From Roseateles sp. SL47 (GTDB taxonomy: Bacteria; Pseudomonadota; Gammaproteobacteria; Burkholderiales; Burkholderiaceae_C), in NCBI RefSeq assembly GCF_026625885.1, contig NZ_CP113068.1, positions 2,232,001 to 2,296,000 of the forward strand: a stretch of DNA of 64,000 nt, given 5' to 3'. The notes under the pieces are model-generated. The model saw only the letters and a program-made list of their open reading frames with translations. It was not told the DNA's origin and ran no database searches. The stretch's first letter is position 1; each line of letters begins with the position of its first letter. Shown piece after piece: positions 38,701 through 46,079 of this stretch. Both the position numbers and the translations under genes were made by a program.

Positions 38701-39861
38701 TTTGTGCAGGAGATGCTGAATCTCCAAAACTACGACCGGTATGGCTACTGTTTCAACAGCCCGTTGATCTGCACCGATCCGACTGGATATTCGTTCCTGT
38801 CGAAGGCATGGAAGAGAATTTGGAAGAACCCGATCTTCCGGATGATTGCCGTGATCGTGATCAACTATTACTTGCCGGGTGCGGGTAACTTCCTTGAAGT
38901 GCAGATGGGGGTGACCAACGTCATCGCCAATGCCGCGATTTCAGGGTTTGTCAGTGGTGCGGTCATGTCGGGCAACCTGAAGGGCGGGCTGCAGGGTGCC
39001 TTCACAGCCGGTGTGTTTGCCGGGGTGGGGAACTTCCTGAGTGGCGTCAACACTTTTGGCGCTAACTTCGCGGACGTTAGAGCTGCTCACCTGATGGAGT
39101 TGGGGGTCACAGACACACTGACCAAGGTGGCATTGCACGGTGTGGCAGGCTGCATCACGAGCGCGGCAGGCGGCGGCAAGTGCGGTGACGGGGCACTTAG
39201 CGCTGCGTTCTCGGAGTTTGCAACAGCGAAGGGTTTGCAATTCGAGGGACGGATGGGTGTCGTGAGCGCCGCTATGATCGGTGGAACCGCCTCAGTGCTG
39301 GGCGGGGGGAAGTTCGCAAATGGAGCAGTTACTGCTGCGGCTGGATACGTCTTTAATTACTGCATGCATGCCACAACGAAATGTGCTCTTGAATGGGGCC
39401 TGAATGGAGCAAAGGTCGTTGGTGGTGCAGTTCAAACTGCTGCCGGCGTTAGCCTGTGTACTACCGGTATTCTTTGCTTGGCAGGAGCGCCAACTGCGCT
39501 TATTGGCGCGAGCCAAGTGATAGATGGAATCACGTACTTCCGATACGAGAACGTTGACGGATTTAATCCAGTTCAGTCATTCTCGCAGTGGGCATCGGTC
39601 GGTCTTGGTGGCACGGAAGCGATGGGGGCTTCTGCCTACCATTTTGCAGAGGTGCTGACTGGCTTCGCGGCGTTGACTGCGCCTGTAACCGCTACGACTG
39701 GGTGGACGTCTATGGGCACTAGAAATCCGATGACCAGAAGTTACGGAGATATTAGTTTTGGTTCCACGAGATTTGATGAGGCCGGGAAGGCTGCCTTGAC
39801 GATAAGTATCGGTTCTGGGGCAGCTAAGACGTATAACGGTTTGCAACCTGAGCCTAGGTAA
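35788..39861 (+). CDS. Exported RHS-repeat protein with variable C-terminal tip (TcC-like toxin)
   Basis: A 1357-residue protein. It has a signal peptide (RSAWLTAVLSLLALAGSGVVKA), YD/RHS repeats from about 60 to 960 and the RHS-associated core ending YGYCFNSPLICTDPTGYS near residue 1000. A Gly/Ala-rich membrane-like pretoxin segment continues to AGYVFNYCMH at about 1184-1194. That last motif is the usual boundary before exchangeable tips. The final 160 residues (from 39370) are visibly AT-richer and end SFGSTRFDEAGKAALTISIGSG; I recognise no toxin family. The RHS shell normally encloses and releases this tip. GAGGGAGAG at 35773-35781 supports the ATG at 35788 (35782 is also possible). Confidence 0.9.
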   Translation: MRALQFARSMRRSAWLTAVLSLLALAGSGVVKAEASYSYSRTSAFTYKANGLLDSETVEPDQPNLCVTTTYVYGEFGNKTSSTTSACAGASALAQFSSKTTTTDYAAQTVTTGGVTVSVPRGAFATTASNPLNQSEQRRYDPRFGAVTQLTGPNGLVTNWTLDEFGRKVLESRADGTSTATYYCWVKVYDPASDAMVDATTSNNSSNSAGCHNGSAPVIAVPRPGEMPSTAVRYEHVVDMRAGAAIGGFSRVYFDRLGRKVRAVVEGFDGDAQPSNARLVVQDTDYNDYGAAIVSTQPYFLETGSSTATGATYGLTLTEYDALGRATTIYTSDPTSTGQKGGNGGVIDVPNRGTRQMAKSTVAYRGLVNISTDDQGNTRTEEKNLTGQVVRVTDALGAQIVHEYDAFGNLVTTKDPLGNRVVVDYDVRGRKLSINDPDAGVTAYCYDALGQLRAQQTSAMRGGHALAACPDFAPTSVAPQIAGWTTMAYDVLGRMTSRSEAEYSTSWTFDSCAMGIGKLCQSSTSHGVTRQFVYDSLGRPVNQRTDIAGDLSAANATAFDANGRVLTQTYPTGVKIRYQYTSKGFLSAVLLDTAVTIGDSVLSAGSPIWKAGVANAWGKAETSSYGNGVANRAAYDPETGRLVGLTAGKDGGNGVVNQRYTWDSLGWMSQRVDAIGDTGTIEVSDGFSYDAVGRLTAYAVSGGGGSRTVTLQYNALGMLLSKSDVGGYVYPQQGVVNGRPHAVQGIPSLGVSYGYDLNGNATLATSGKWRGVTYTSFNMVDVITGADGGTSRWKYDESHQRIKETKASRVTWYMHPDNAGALSFEREVASNGTQSNRHYLSAGGQVIAVLVTNGQLPTLVAGTTAPPDGLGSVRALKLEYWHKDHLGSLIATTDHVGNVTARYAYDPFGKRRFTNSSYDANGSLVVDWTTDGSPGTDRGFTGHEHLDDFGIIHMNGRLYDPTIARMMQPDPFVQEMLNLQNYDRYGYCFNSPLICTDPTGYSFLSKAWKRIWKNPIFRMIAVIVINYYLPGAGNFLEVQMGVTNVIANAAISGFVSGAVMSGNLKGGLQGAFTAGVFAGVGNFLSGVNTFGANFADVRAAHLMELGVTDTLTKVALHGVAGCITSAAGGGKCGDGALSAAFSEFATAKGLQFEGRMGVVSAAMIGGTASVLGGGKFANGAVTAAAGYVFNYCMHATTKCALEWGLNGAKVVGGAVQTAAGVSLCTTGILCLAGAPTALIGASQVIDGITYFRYENVDGFNPVQSFSQWASVGLGGTEAMGASAYHFAEVLTGFAALTAPVTATTGWTSMGTRNPMTRSYGDISFGSTRFDEAGKAALTISIGSGAAKTYNGLQPEPR

Positions 39862-40113
39862 ATGCGAAACGTGACCTTGCCCCCTCTGAAGAGCGTGTAT
39901 ATTGCTGTGGGCTCTTTGGTATTGGCATCGGCACTGTTTTTTGCGTTTGCTGATGGCACTGGATTTTCGATAGGGCATATTGCGTTGCTTTTGCTCGGAC
40001 TAGGCATGCTTTGTTCGGGTATTGTTGTTGATGAACGCAGGCTTGCCCAGGCATCTTTCTGGTTTATCGTTTTGAATATGGTGTGCGCTGGGGCGTGGAT
40101 TTTGTATCATTGA
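39862..40113 (+). CDS. Small membrane protein, candidate immunity protein for the RHS tip
   Basis: An 83-residue protein with three hydrophobic segments (VYIAVGSLVLASALFFAFA, HIALLLLGLGMLCSGIVV, ASFWFIVLNMVCAGAWILYH). The ATG follows the RHS stop codon with no gap (TAAATG). It shares the low GC of the RHS tip, unlike the GC-rich flanks. In polymorphic RHS systems the gene directly after the tip encodes the cognate immunity protein; a membrane immunity protein would suit a toxin acting at the inner membrane. That function is inferred from position only. Confidence 0.7.
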   Translation: MRNVTLPPLKSVYIAVGSLVLASALFFAFADGTGFSIGHIALLLLGLGMLCSGIVVDERRLAQASFWFIVLNMVCAGAWILYH

Positions 40114-40157
40114 ATCGGGAATGGTTACTACACGGCGTAGCTCGAGCGCTCCGGACC

Positions 40158-40388
40158 ATGCAACCCCATCTACAACCCTGTCCCTCGTGGTACCTCTTCG
40201 ACGCTGACGACGCGATGCCTGTGCGCCTGCTCACCGACGCGGGCCACGCTGCCCATGCGCTGAGCGCCACGCCACACGCGCGGCTGGCGGCCCTGGCCGA
40301 GGCCATCCACGCCACGGCCTGCCACCTCACCGAGGCCGAGCTGCGCCACGCCGAGCAGTACCTCGCGCTGCAGCGCTGGCGCCGCTGA
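40158..40388 (+). CDS. Hypothetical small protein at the start of the IS-rich segment
   Basis: A 76-residue Ala/His-rich frame (e.g. LLTDAGHAAHALSATPHARLAALAEAIHATA) with very high GC, in sharp contrast to the preceding low-GC gene. No family recognised and no clear ribosome-binding site. The compositional jump near 40135 marks the edge of a different insertion, possibly a piece of a plasmid or integrative element. It may not be functional. Confidence 0.4.
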   Translation: MQPHLQPCPSWYLFDADDAMPVRLLTDAGHAAHALSATPHARLAALAEAIHATACHLTEAELRHAEQYLALQRWRR

Positions 40389-40807
40389 AACGCAAGGGCT
40401 GCTGAAGCCGCCGCCGCAGGACGGCGGGCAGGCCTGGCAGGCGCCGGGCCTGACGCGAAGGCGCACCCGCCCCCAGGCGGGTCGCTGAAGCGCCGGGGGA
40501 GCCGGAGCCATCGAGGCGTGGTCCAAGCGCCGGTGCGCCCCCAGGCGCACGATGGTTCCTGGACTGCAGCCGAAGGCGTGAGGTCCGCCGCTGCCGAGCG
40601 CAGCGCAGGAAGCGGCGCTGCATTGATGACGGGTGACGATGGGCGTCCAGCCCAGCGAGTGTGCGTGCGGCCCCAGCCGCCTTCAGAGCGCACGTTCGAC
40701 CGTATGCGTCCGCCGAACACACCTTGACGGCTGCTGTCCGGAATATGGCGCGCATTCCCAGCCCCTGACACCGGGGGTGGGCATCAGCGTCCAGCGGCGA
40801 AGAGGCT
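40389..40807. other. GC-rich segment without recognised gene
   Basis: About 420 bp of very GC-rich sequence. All frames are open for long stretches because of composition, but none looks like a protein family. The right part (about 40700-40800) should contain the outer end of the IS66 element; I could not fix its terminal repeat. Confidence 0.4.
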
Positions 40808-42146
40808 TCAGCTCGTTGACCAGCGGTGCGGCAGCAGCTCGTCGATCCGGCTTGCCGGGTGCGTCGGCAAGCGATCCAGCACGTCCTTGAAATAGGCATA
40901 CGGGTCGTGCCCGTTGATGCGGGCCGAGTGCAGCAGGCTCATGATGGCCGCCGCGCGCTTGCCCGCTCGCAGGCTGCCGGCGAAGAGCCAATTCGATCTG
41001 CCGATCGCGATCGGGCGGATCTGGTTCTCGACCCAATTGTTGGAGATCGGCACGTCGCCGTCGCCCACGAAGTGCGTGAGTTCCTTCCAGCGCTTCAGGC
41101 TGTAGTCGATGGCCTTGATGGTCGCGGAGCCGGGCGGCACCAGCTGCCGCTGTGCGAGCAACCATCGGTGGAACACGGCGAGGATCCGTCGTGACTTGCG
41201 CTGCCGGATCCTCTGCCGCTCCTCGCTGGTGAGGCTCTCGGCCTGGCGCTCGATGCGGAACAGGGCTTGGTAGAAGCGCAGCGCTTGCTCGCCGACCTTG
41301 CTGCCATGGTTGGCCCACAGCTCATGGAACTTGCGCCGGCTGTGCGCCATGCACTGTGCCGACGTCACGCCCTTGTCGACGCAGGCCGAGTAGCCGCTGA
41401 ACCCATCGGTGACCAGCGTGCCCTTCCAGGCGTTGGGCGTCTCAAGCTGCAGAAAGTCGCGCACGTTCTCGCCGCTGCGGGTCTCGCTGAACTCGAACAC
41501 CACCGCCTTGACGGGGTTAGTGCTCGGCGTGCAGTACGACCAGATGTAGGCCTTGTGAGTCTTGCCGTTGCCCGGCTTGAGCATGGCCACCGGCGTCTCG
41601 TCAGCATGCAGCACCAGGTGGCGCCGCAGTTCGTCGGCCAGGGCCTGCACCAGCGGCTGCAGCTGCGCGCCACAGGCGCCCACCCACTCCGCCAGCGTCG
41701 AGCGGGCGATCACGTGGCCGGCCCGCGCGAACACAGCTTCCTGCCGGTACAGGGGCAAGTGGTCCATGAACTTGGCCACCAGCACGTGGGCCAGCAGGCC
41801 GGTGGTCGGGATGCCCTTGTCGATCACGTGGGCCGGCACCGGTGCCTGCACGATGCGCTCGCAGCACTTGCAGACCCACTTGCCACGCGCGTGGCGCTCG
41901 ACGGTGAACACGCCGGGCTGGTAGTCCTGCTTCTCGGCCACGTCCTCGCCGATGCGCTGCATGGCCTGGCCGCAACCACAGGCCGTATCCGCCGGCTCGT
42001 GCGGCACGTCGCGACGCGGCAGGTGGGCGGGAAGCTGGGCGCGCTTGGGGCTTTGCTTCTCGTCGTTCTTGTCGCTCTTCTTGCGGTGGCGCCGCAGCTC
42101 GACGTCGAGCTCATGGATGTCGGTGTGCAGCGTCTCTTCCAGCAGG
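40808..42146 (-). pseudogene. tnpC: IS66-family transposase TnpC, truncated at its 5' end
   Basis: The frame contains most of an IS66 TnpC: the zinc-binding region (ADTACGCGQAMQRIGEDVAE), IDKGIPTTGLLAHVLVAKF, the first catalytic Asp in HADETPV and the second Asp in VTDGFSGY. The end is SNNWVENQIRP with RSNWLFAGSLRAGKRAA, including the catalytic Glu. The normal N-terminal 100 residues or so (leucine-zipper/HTH part) are missing. Upstream of LLEETLHTDIHELDVE the sequence switches to an IS21-type gene start. The accessory IS66 genes tnpA and tnpB are absent, so the element is probably dead. Confidence 0.8.
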
Positions 42147-42248
42147 CCACTGCGCAGCCTTGGGCCGGCCCATGAGCCTGGCTGCGGCGATGTCGCGGTC
42201 GGAGTCGCCCTGACGCATGCGCAGCAGCGCCTGTCGATAGTGATGCAT
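42147..42248 (-). pseudogene. IS21-like IstA N-terminal fragment
   Basis: From the ATG at 42248 the first 33 codons read MHHYRQALLRMRQGDSDRDI then AAARLMGRPKAAQ. This is the characteristic start of IstA transposases of one IS21 subgroup. It breaks off at the junction with the IS66 TnpC remnant (about 42147). The element end with five 25-bp repeats lies directly upstream, in the correct position for this gene. Confidence 0.6.
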
Positions 42249-42345
42249 CTCGAATCTCCGGCGCGCCATCCCTGCTCCCGCGGACAAAAAAGGCCAAGGG
42301 TAGAGATGGCCTCGCTCAGTTCGCGACGCCCGTCACCGCGCCTGC

Positions 42346-42471
42346 TGGCTCCTAGATGCCGATCCGGCACTGGCTCCATTACGCCGATCACGCACTGGCT
42401 CCAATATGGCGATCCGCGCCTGGCTCCTACATGCCGATCACGGATTGGCTCCTATATGGCGGTCGGTGACA
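42346..42471. repeat. IS21-like element end: five 25-bp direct repeats
   Basis: TGGCTCC starts at 42346, 42371, 42396, 42421 and 42446, exactly 25 bp apart. Each is followed by a variant of (A/T)NATGCCGATC. The array ends GGTCGGTGACA at 42471. IS21-family ends carry such spaced transposase-binding repeats. The flanking sequence to the right is the coding sequence of a toxin fragment, so 42471/42472 is the insertion boundary. Confidence 0.85.
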
Positions 42472-42949
42472 ATACCTCTTTAATGCCCTGCAGCATCCGG
42501 CAGCGACTCACAATGAGGTCGTGGATTGGACGGCCGGAATAATGGAGGAAATGATGCCGACTGATCTGGTGGCAACACACCGGCAGATCGTTTTCGCTGA
42601 TGGACAGATCTCAGAGATTGACATCGTTCAGTACGACGCAAAGGAAGGCTTCCTGCGCTCGAACGAGATCAAGACTGGCCCCAATGCTCGATGGGGGCAA
42701 ATCCAGAAGGCCTAAATGTCTGACCTTCAGTCGGGCAACTACTATCTCAAGGGGGTTGACGGCATTGATCCGACCAGATTGGTCCGCGATCAGGTCAGGG
42801 TCTATGACTACAACCTAGGTGTCTACGAAGGATTCCGAATCTATCGAAGCCCGACAACGAGGAGCAACTTCAGAGAGAACGCCAACACCATCTTGAACAA
42901 GATTGGGCGCGGCATGAGGTGGATGATTCGCGGGTTCAACGATGGCTAA
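42472..42949 (+). pseudogene. Orphan RHS C-terminal tip, PD-(D/E)XK-like, cut by an IS and by a stop codon
   Basis: A frame enters directly from the IS end at 42472 (no start codon) and encodes EIDIVQYDAKEGFLRSNEIK then TGPNARWGQIQKA. The E-x-K and TGPNA pattern is typical of PD-(D/E)XK nuclease tips of RHS/CDI toxins. It is interrupted by one in-frame TAA (42713-42715) and continues in the same frame from ATG 42716 to the stop at 42949 (NYYLKGVDGIDPTRL, ENANTILNKIGRG). The downstream gene overlaps its end by 8 bp, as toxin/immunity pairs do. The catalytic reading is inference from the motif. Confidence 0.65.
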
Positions 42950-43664
42950 CTTCAAATCTGCATGGTCGCAGCTGTGCGGCCTTGTTGATGACGCCTTTCT
43001 TCAGCAGGGATTCATGCGCGTCGATGAAGAGGTGCTGGCTCGGCCTGTTGGAGACGAGTGCGTCGCAGTGTTGCGCATTAGTCCCAGTTCTCGGAAGGTT
43101 GTCGGCGACCAGATAGCGGTGACCGCTGGCGTAGGCTTGAGTTACCCAGGAGCCGAGGGGCTGCGTCGATCCCTTTGGGAGGCCGCAGTGCCAGCGTCGC
43201 CGTCAGATTTTTACTGCCCGCTCTCTTGTAGTCTCTCGGCTCTTGATGGCCGAATTTATCGGAGGTCGTTCCCGCTGTCGTTCGCGAGAGCTGATGATCC
43301 GTCGATGGAATTGCTGAAGACCGTCGTTGCTGAAGTCTTCGCCAATGAGGTTCCGAGGCTATCGCGATTGAATCAGGCGGTGGAATTGCTGCTTACAGAC
43401 TCGGGGTCGCCATGGTTCAACGTCATGGCCCGAGAGGACTTCTTGCCTGCGGCTCTGTTGGTCTTGGGGCGTGGGAATGACGCGGTGGCTGTGATCCGAG
43501 AAGTTCGGTCTACCTACGGTCCGTCCCACAGCAACCAGGCGCGGGCAACTGCCTATGAGGGATTTGCTGATCGAGTGCAGCAAATGATATCGGGCGGGAA
43601 GATCACGGGATCGACCGATTCGCGCTTCGATGTAGAGGCGCTTGTGCGTTCTGGATTGCATTGA
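42942..43664 (+). CDS. Putative immunity protein for the orphan RHS tip
   Basis: A 240-residue soluble protein without signal peptide (MANFKSAWSQLCGLVDDAFL start; FFARADDPSMELL-like middle; C-terminal VIREVRSTYGPSHSNQARAT). Its ATG lies inside the last codons of the toxin fragment (8-bp overlap), so it was cotranslated with it. No family recognised. Its GC content is lower than the core genes. The gene is intact although its toxin is broken, as often seen where immunity genes are kept as protection against relatives. Confidence 0.7.
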   Translation: MANFKSAWSQLCGLVDDAFLQQGFMRVDEEVLARPVGDECVAVLRISPSSRKVVGDQIAVTAGVGLSYPGAEGLRRSLWEAAVPASPSDFYCPLSCSLSALDGRIYRRSFPLSFARADDPSMELLKTVVAEVFANEVPRLSRLNQAVELLLTDSGSPWFNVMAREDFLPAALLVLGRGNDAVAVIREVRSTYGPSHSNQARATAYEGFADRVQQMISGGKITGSTDSRFDVEALVRSGLH

Positions 43665-43684
43665 TGGTCGGCGGAGCCTCGGCA

Positions 43685-43870
43685 TCAGGTCTGGCCTCGT
43701 GCCTCGATTCTCTCGACGACCTCACGCGCGGTGACGATGGCGATGCCCTGATGGGTGCCGATGGGCAGCGGATGCTTGCGATCCCCGGTGACGATCAGCT
43801 CGGCGCGTGCGGTGACGGCCGCAGCGATCACATGATCGTCGTCGGCATCGTTGCAAATGAAGAGCGTGGC
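43685..43870 (-). pseudogene. PIN-domain toxin C-terminal remnant (VapC-like)
   Basis: The minus-strand frame ending at 43685 encodes CNDADDDHVIAAAVTARAEL, IVTGDRKHPLPIGTHQGIAI and VTAREVVERIEA. These are the last two acidic-residue motifs and the C-terminal helix of PIN-domain ribonucleases (DPDDDHV and TGDRDLL in intact proteins). The N-terminal half is missing; upstream sequence is an IS66 fragment in the opposite direction. Confidence 0.7.
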
Positions 43871-43889
43871 GACGACAGCGACGAGATCG

Positions 43890-44018
43890 ACGTGCCCGGC
43901 CACAAGCGTTCCAAGCGTGGGCGCAAGCCGCTGGACCCGGCGCTGCCGCGCGAGGTGATCCGCCACGAGTTGCCCGAGGATCAGCGCGTGTGTCCGCACG
44001 ATTGCGGTGCGCGTCCAG
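43890..44018 (+). mobile_element. IS66 TnpC internal fragment
   Basis: The plus-strand frame encodes KRSKRGRKPLDPALPREVIR and HELPEDQRVCP, matching the linker region of IS66 TnpC proteins (KRGRKPLP.HLPRE...HELPE). Both ends are broken. It is joined to the PIN remnant on one side and to noncoding sequence on the other. Confidence 0.6.
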
Positions 44019-44075
44019 GCAGTCCTCAACCGCGAAATGCATTCTTGTCACAATCGCGGGATGCTGTCCGTCCAA

Positions 44076-44465
44076 TCATGGATCGATACCGACCCACATC
44101 AAGCTGCACCGTCCATTGAACGCGTTCAATTCGGGGGCATCGGTGATGCGGAGTCGAACCGCCTTGCCCATCAGATGCGCTGAAGTCAGCAGCGCGAACA
44201 TGCGGCGATCCGGGTCTGTCGTCTTGAGCGTGGTGATGTAGACATTGCTACAGACCATGCCGGATGGGAGCGTGAAGCCTCCCCGGATCTTGATCTCCAT
44301 ATTGCCTGCTAGGTGGCCCCCACCAGCAACCTGAAGCACACCGACGCTATCGAGATAGACCGGACCAATATCAGTCTCCGTTGCCCACGCGGTGGTGGCG
44401 ATCAGAGCCTGGACGCTGAGGGCTGCAACTGCAAGCCCTTTGTTGATGAATTTTCTGAATGTCAT
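44076..44465 (-). CDS. Small exported protein, B-subunit-like family member 4
   Basis: A 129-residue protein with a signal peptide (KGLAVAALSVQALIATTAWA, cleaved before TET). The mature domain has Cys in SGMVCSNVYI, a helix-like MFALLTSAHLMGKAVRLRI and Cys in NGRCSLMWVG at the end. This matches the members on the other side of the RHS genes, although the loop before the last Cys is longer. It is surrounded by transposase fragments but is itself intact. Confidence 0.75.
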   Translation of the reverse strand: MTFRKFINKGLAVAALSVQALIATTAWATETDIGPVYLDSVGVLQVAGGGHLAGNMEIKIRGGFTLPSGMVCSNVYITTLKTTDPDRRMFALLTSAHLMGKAVRLRITDAPELNAFNGRCSLMWVGIDP

Positions 44466-44539
44466 ATCTGCTTTCTGCGGCTCTCAATATTTCCAACTTC
44501 ACTCCAACGGAACGGATGTGCCGATGGTAATGAATCGAG

Positions 44540-44686
44540 CAGGTTCAGGCCATCGCCGACGACTGGCTGATTCAATACAACGAGTACCGACCGCATGATT
44601 CGCTGGGTGGCGTACCGCCCAAGCAGTTCATGCCCCGACTGATCACAACAACTGCTGCGGACTTTGGAAATCAACTGTCTGATTGA
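44540..44686 (+). mobile_element. IS3-family transposase C-terminal fragment
   Basis: The frame ending at the TGA 44684-44686 encodes VQAIADDWLIQYNEYRPHDS and LGGVPPKQFMPR, the last 45 residues of IS3-group OrfB integrases (catalytic-domain end). The rest of the element is missing. Confidence 0.75.
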
Positions 44687-44734
44687 TAGGGGAGCTTACG
44701 ATTCCATTCCCATCGCGGACAGCGTTCCGGGCGA

Positions 44735-45010
44735 TGGCGGACACGTTGTGTGGGTGCCCTGAGTGACGCTTTTATCGTAGCCGAAGTGTCCGCCATCAGC
44801 GTGGCCTTCCAGCGCTTCGAGCTGTAGTCGATGGCTTGATGGGCGCGAAGCCCGGCGGCACCAACTGCCGCTGGCCGAGCATCGCTGGTTCCGGTCAAAA
44901 ACGGGCAGCGTATGTCGCGTTCGGGTCACTCAGAACACCCGGCAGGTTTCCGCCTTCAGCGTGCAACAGTGTCCGCCATGACGCTGGAACACTGCCCGCC
45001 ACTGCGTCGA
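44735..45010 (-). mobile_element. IS66 fragment with frameshift and IS-end-like repeats
   Basis: The minus strand at about 44790-44890 encodes GQRQLVPPGFAPIK in one frame and AIDYSSKRWKAT in the next; together they match the RQLVPPGSATIKAIDYSLKRW segment of TnpC with a one-base deletion. Around it the string TGTCCGCCA or its complement recurs (about 44740, 44785, 44970), as at the ends of some insertion sequences. No intact gene. Confidence 0.55.
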
Positions 45011-45851
45011 ATACTCAAGAATCAATAGCCTAGCCGCTTAACTGTCGAACTCGGGTGCTCCGCGATGCGTTGCAACTCAGCCCGGCCACTTGCATGGTTG
45101 AGCGGGCATCTGGCAAACTGCAAACACGCTGCCGACATAGCTCGGCAGCCGTCGCGCCCTTAGATGGGTTGCGGCATTTCAAAACAAGCCTCTTGCCAGA
45201 GGCGGTTCGTTCCGGTCAGAGCGCCGGGCTTGACGGCCGACCTGCAGTTGGTGCGTCTGCAAGGACCATCCGGCCCAAGTCCGCTGCCAAAGCCGCTGAC
45301 TGTGTACTGGGCTTCTCAAATCGAACCTGCATCGCCACCGCGCGCGCCGTGCTGACCAGCACGACCACCGTGCGTCCCGGCAGATCGCGTTCGTTCCAAC
45401 GCGCGCACTGCGCGTCCTCAGCCGCTGCGCTGCCACGAGCCTCCGGGCCATGGTCCGCGAACCCCTTGGGTTCGTGCGCCCGCGTGCCCGGGTTCGTGCC
45501 TCTCAACAAGACCACGGCCAGCTTCGTCCTGAGCCGCTCGGTCCCGCTCCATCGCGAGTGGGCTTCGCCGCCGCATGCGCGCTTCGCGCTGCGGCACCCC
45601 GAAACCCCGAGAAGAACCATCATGACTTCAACCTCTTCGCAGTCCCGCCAGCCGGCCCAGAGCCCGGTGGCGCAGCCGTGCCCGCAAATCCTGGCCGGCG
45701 CCTTCATCAAACAGCCCTTGGAGAACGATACGTCCGACGCGATCGGTGATTGCCGACCCTACGGGACGCAAAGCCAGTGCTGGTTCGGCTTCGCGCGACC
45801 AAGGCCAGATTACCGAGCTCGCGACCCCTTAGCCGGAGAGCAAAAAACATA
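45011..45851. other. Unassigned segment, probably plasmid- or ICE-derived
   Basis: About 840 bp. A plus-strand frame covers most of it, but the sequence has no recognisable domain; the part from the ATG at 45622 (MTSTSSQSRQPAQSPVAQP) to 45851 could be a small gene. I cannot support a function or be sure that anything here is translated. GC content is again high. Confidence 0.3.
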
Positions 45852-46070
45852 GTGAACGAGAAGTTCCTCAAAGCCTGCATCCCGGCCGATCTCTACGCCG
45901 ACCTGTTGGCGCGTTCTGGCCCGGCCGACAAGCGCCTGCGCGCCTTCGTGCGCGACGTGCTGCAAGGGCACACGCAGGCCGTGAGCACCAGCGAAGCGCT
46001 CGTGCGCACCGAAGCTACGGTGAGTTCGGCGCAGGTCAACGCCCAGACCCCTCAACCCCTCAGCCGCTAA
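45852..46070 (+). CDS. Hypothetical 72-residue protein
   Basis: GTG start with GGAGAG at 45836-45841. The product (NEKFLKACIPADLYADLLAR, LRAFVRDVLQGHTQAV) looks like a short ribbon-helix-helix or leucine-rich helical protein with a Ser/Thr/Gln-rich tail. It is followed 9 bp later by a membrane-protein gene with a good ribosome-binding site. The pair resembles small plasmid or ICE genes; I do not recognise the family. Confidence 0.5.
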   Translation: MNEKFLKACIPADLYADLLARSGPADKRLRAFVRDVLQGHTQAVSTSEALVRTEATVSSAQVNAQTPQPLSR

Positions 46071-46079
46071 GGAGCTGAC

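Noticed and set aside
42346..42471. CRISPR-like array of five evenly spaced repeats
   Set aside because: The period is 25 bp with no separate spacers, no cas genes are near, and it ends at an IS terminus beside an istA start; it is an IS21-type end.
45055..45852. 265-codon plus-strand frame
   Set aside because: No domain or consistent codon pattern, mixed composition and no ribosome-binding site at its start; only the part after 45622 might be a gene.
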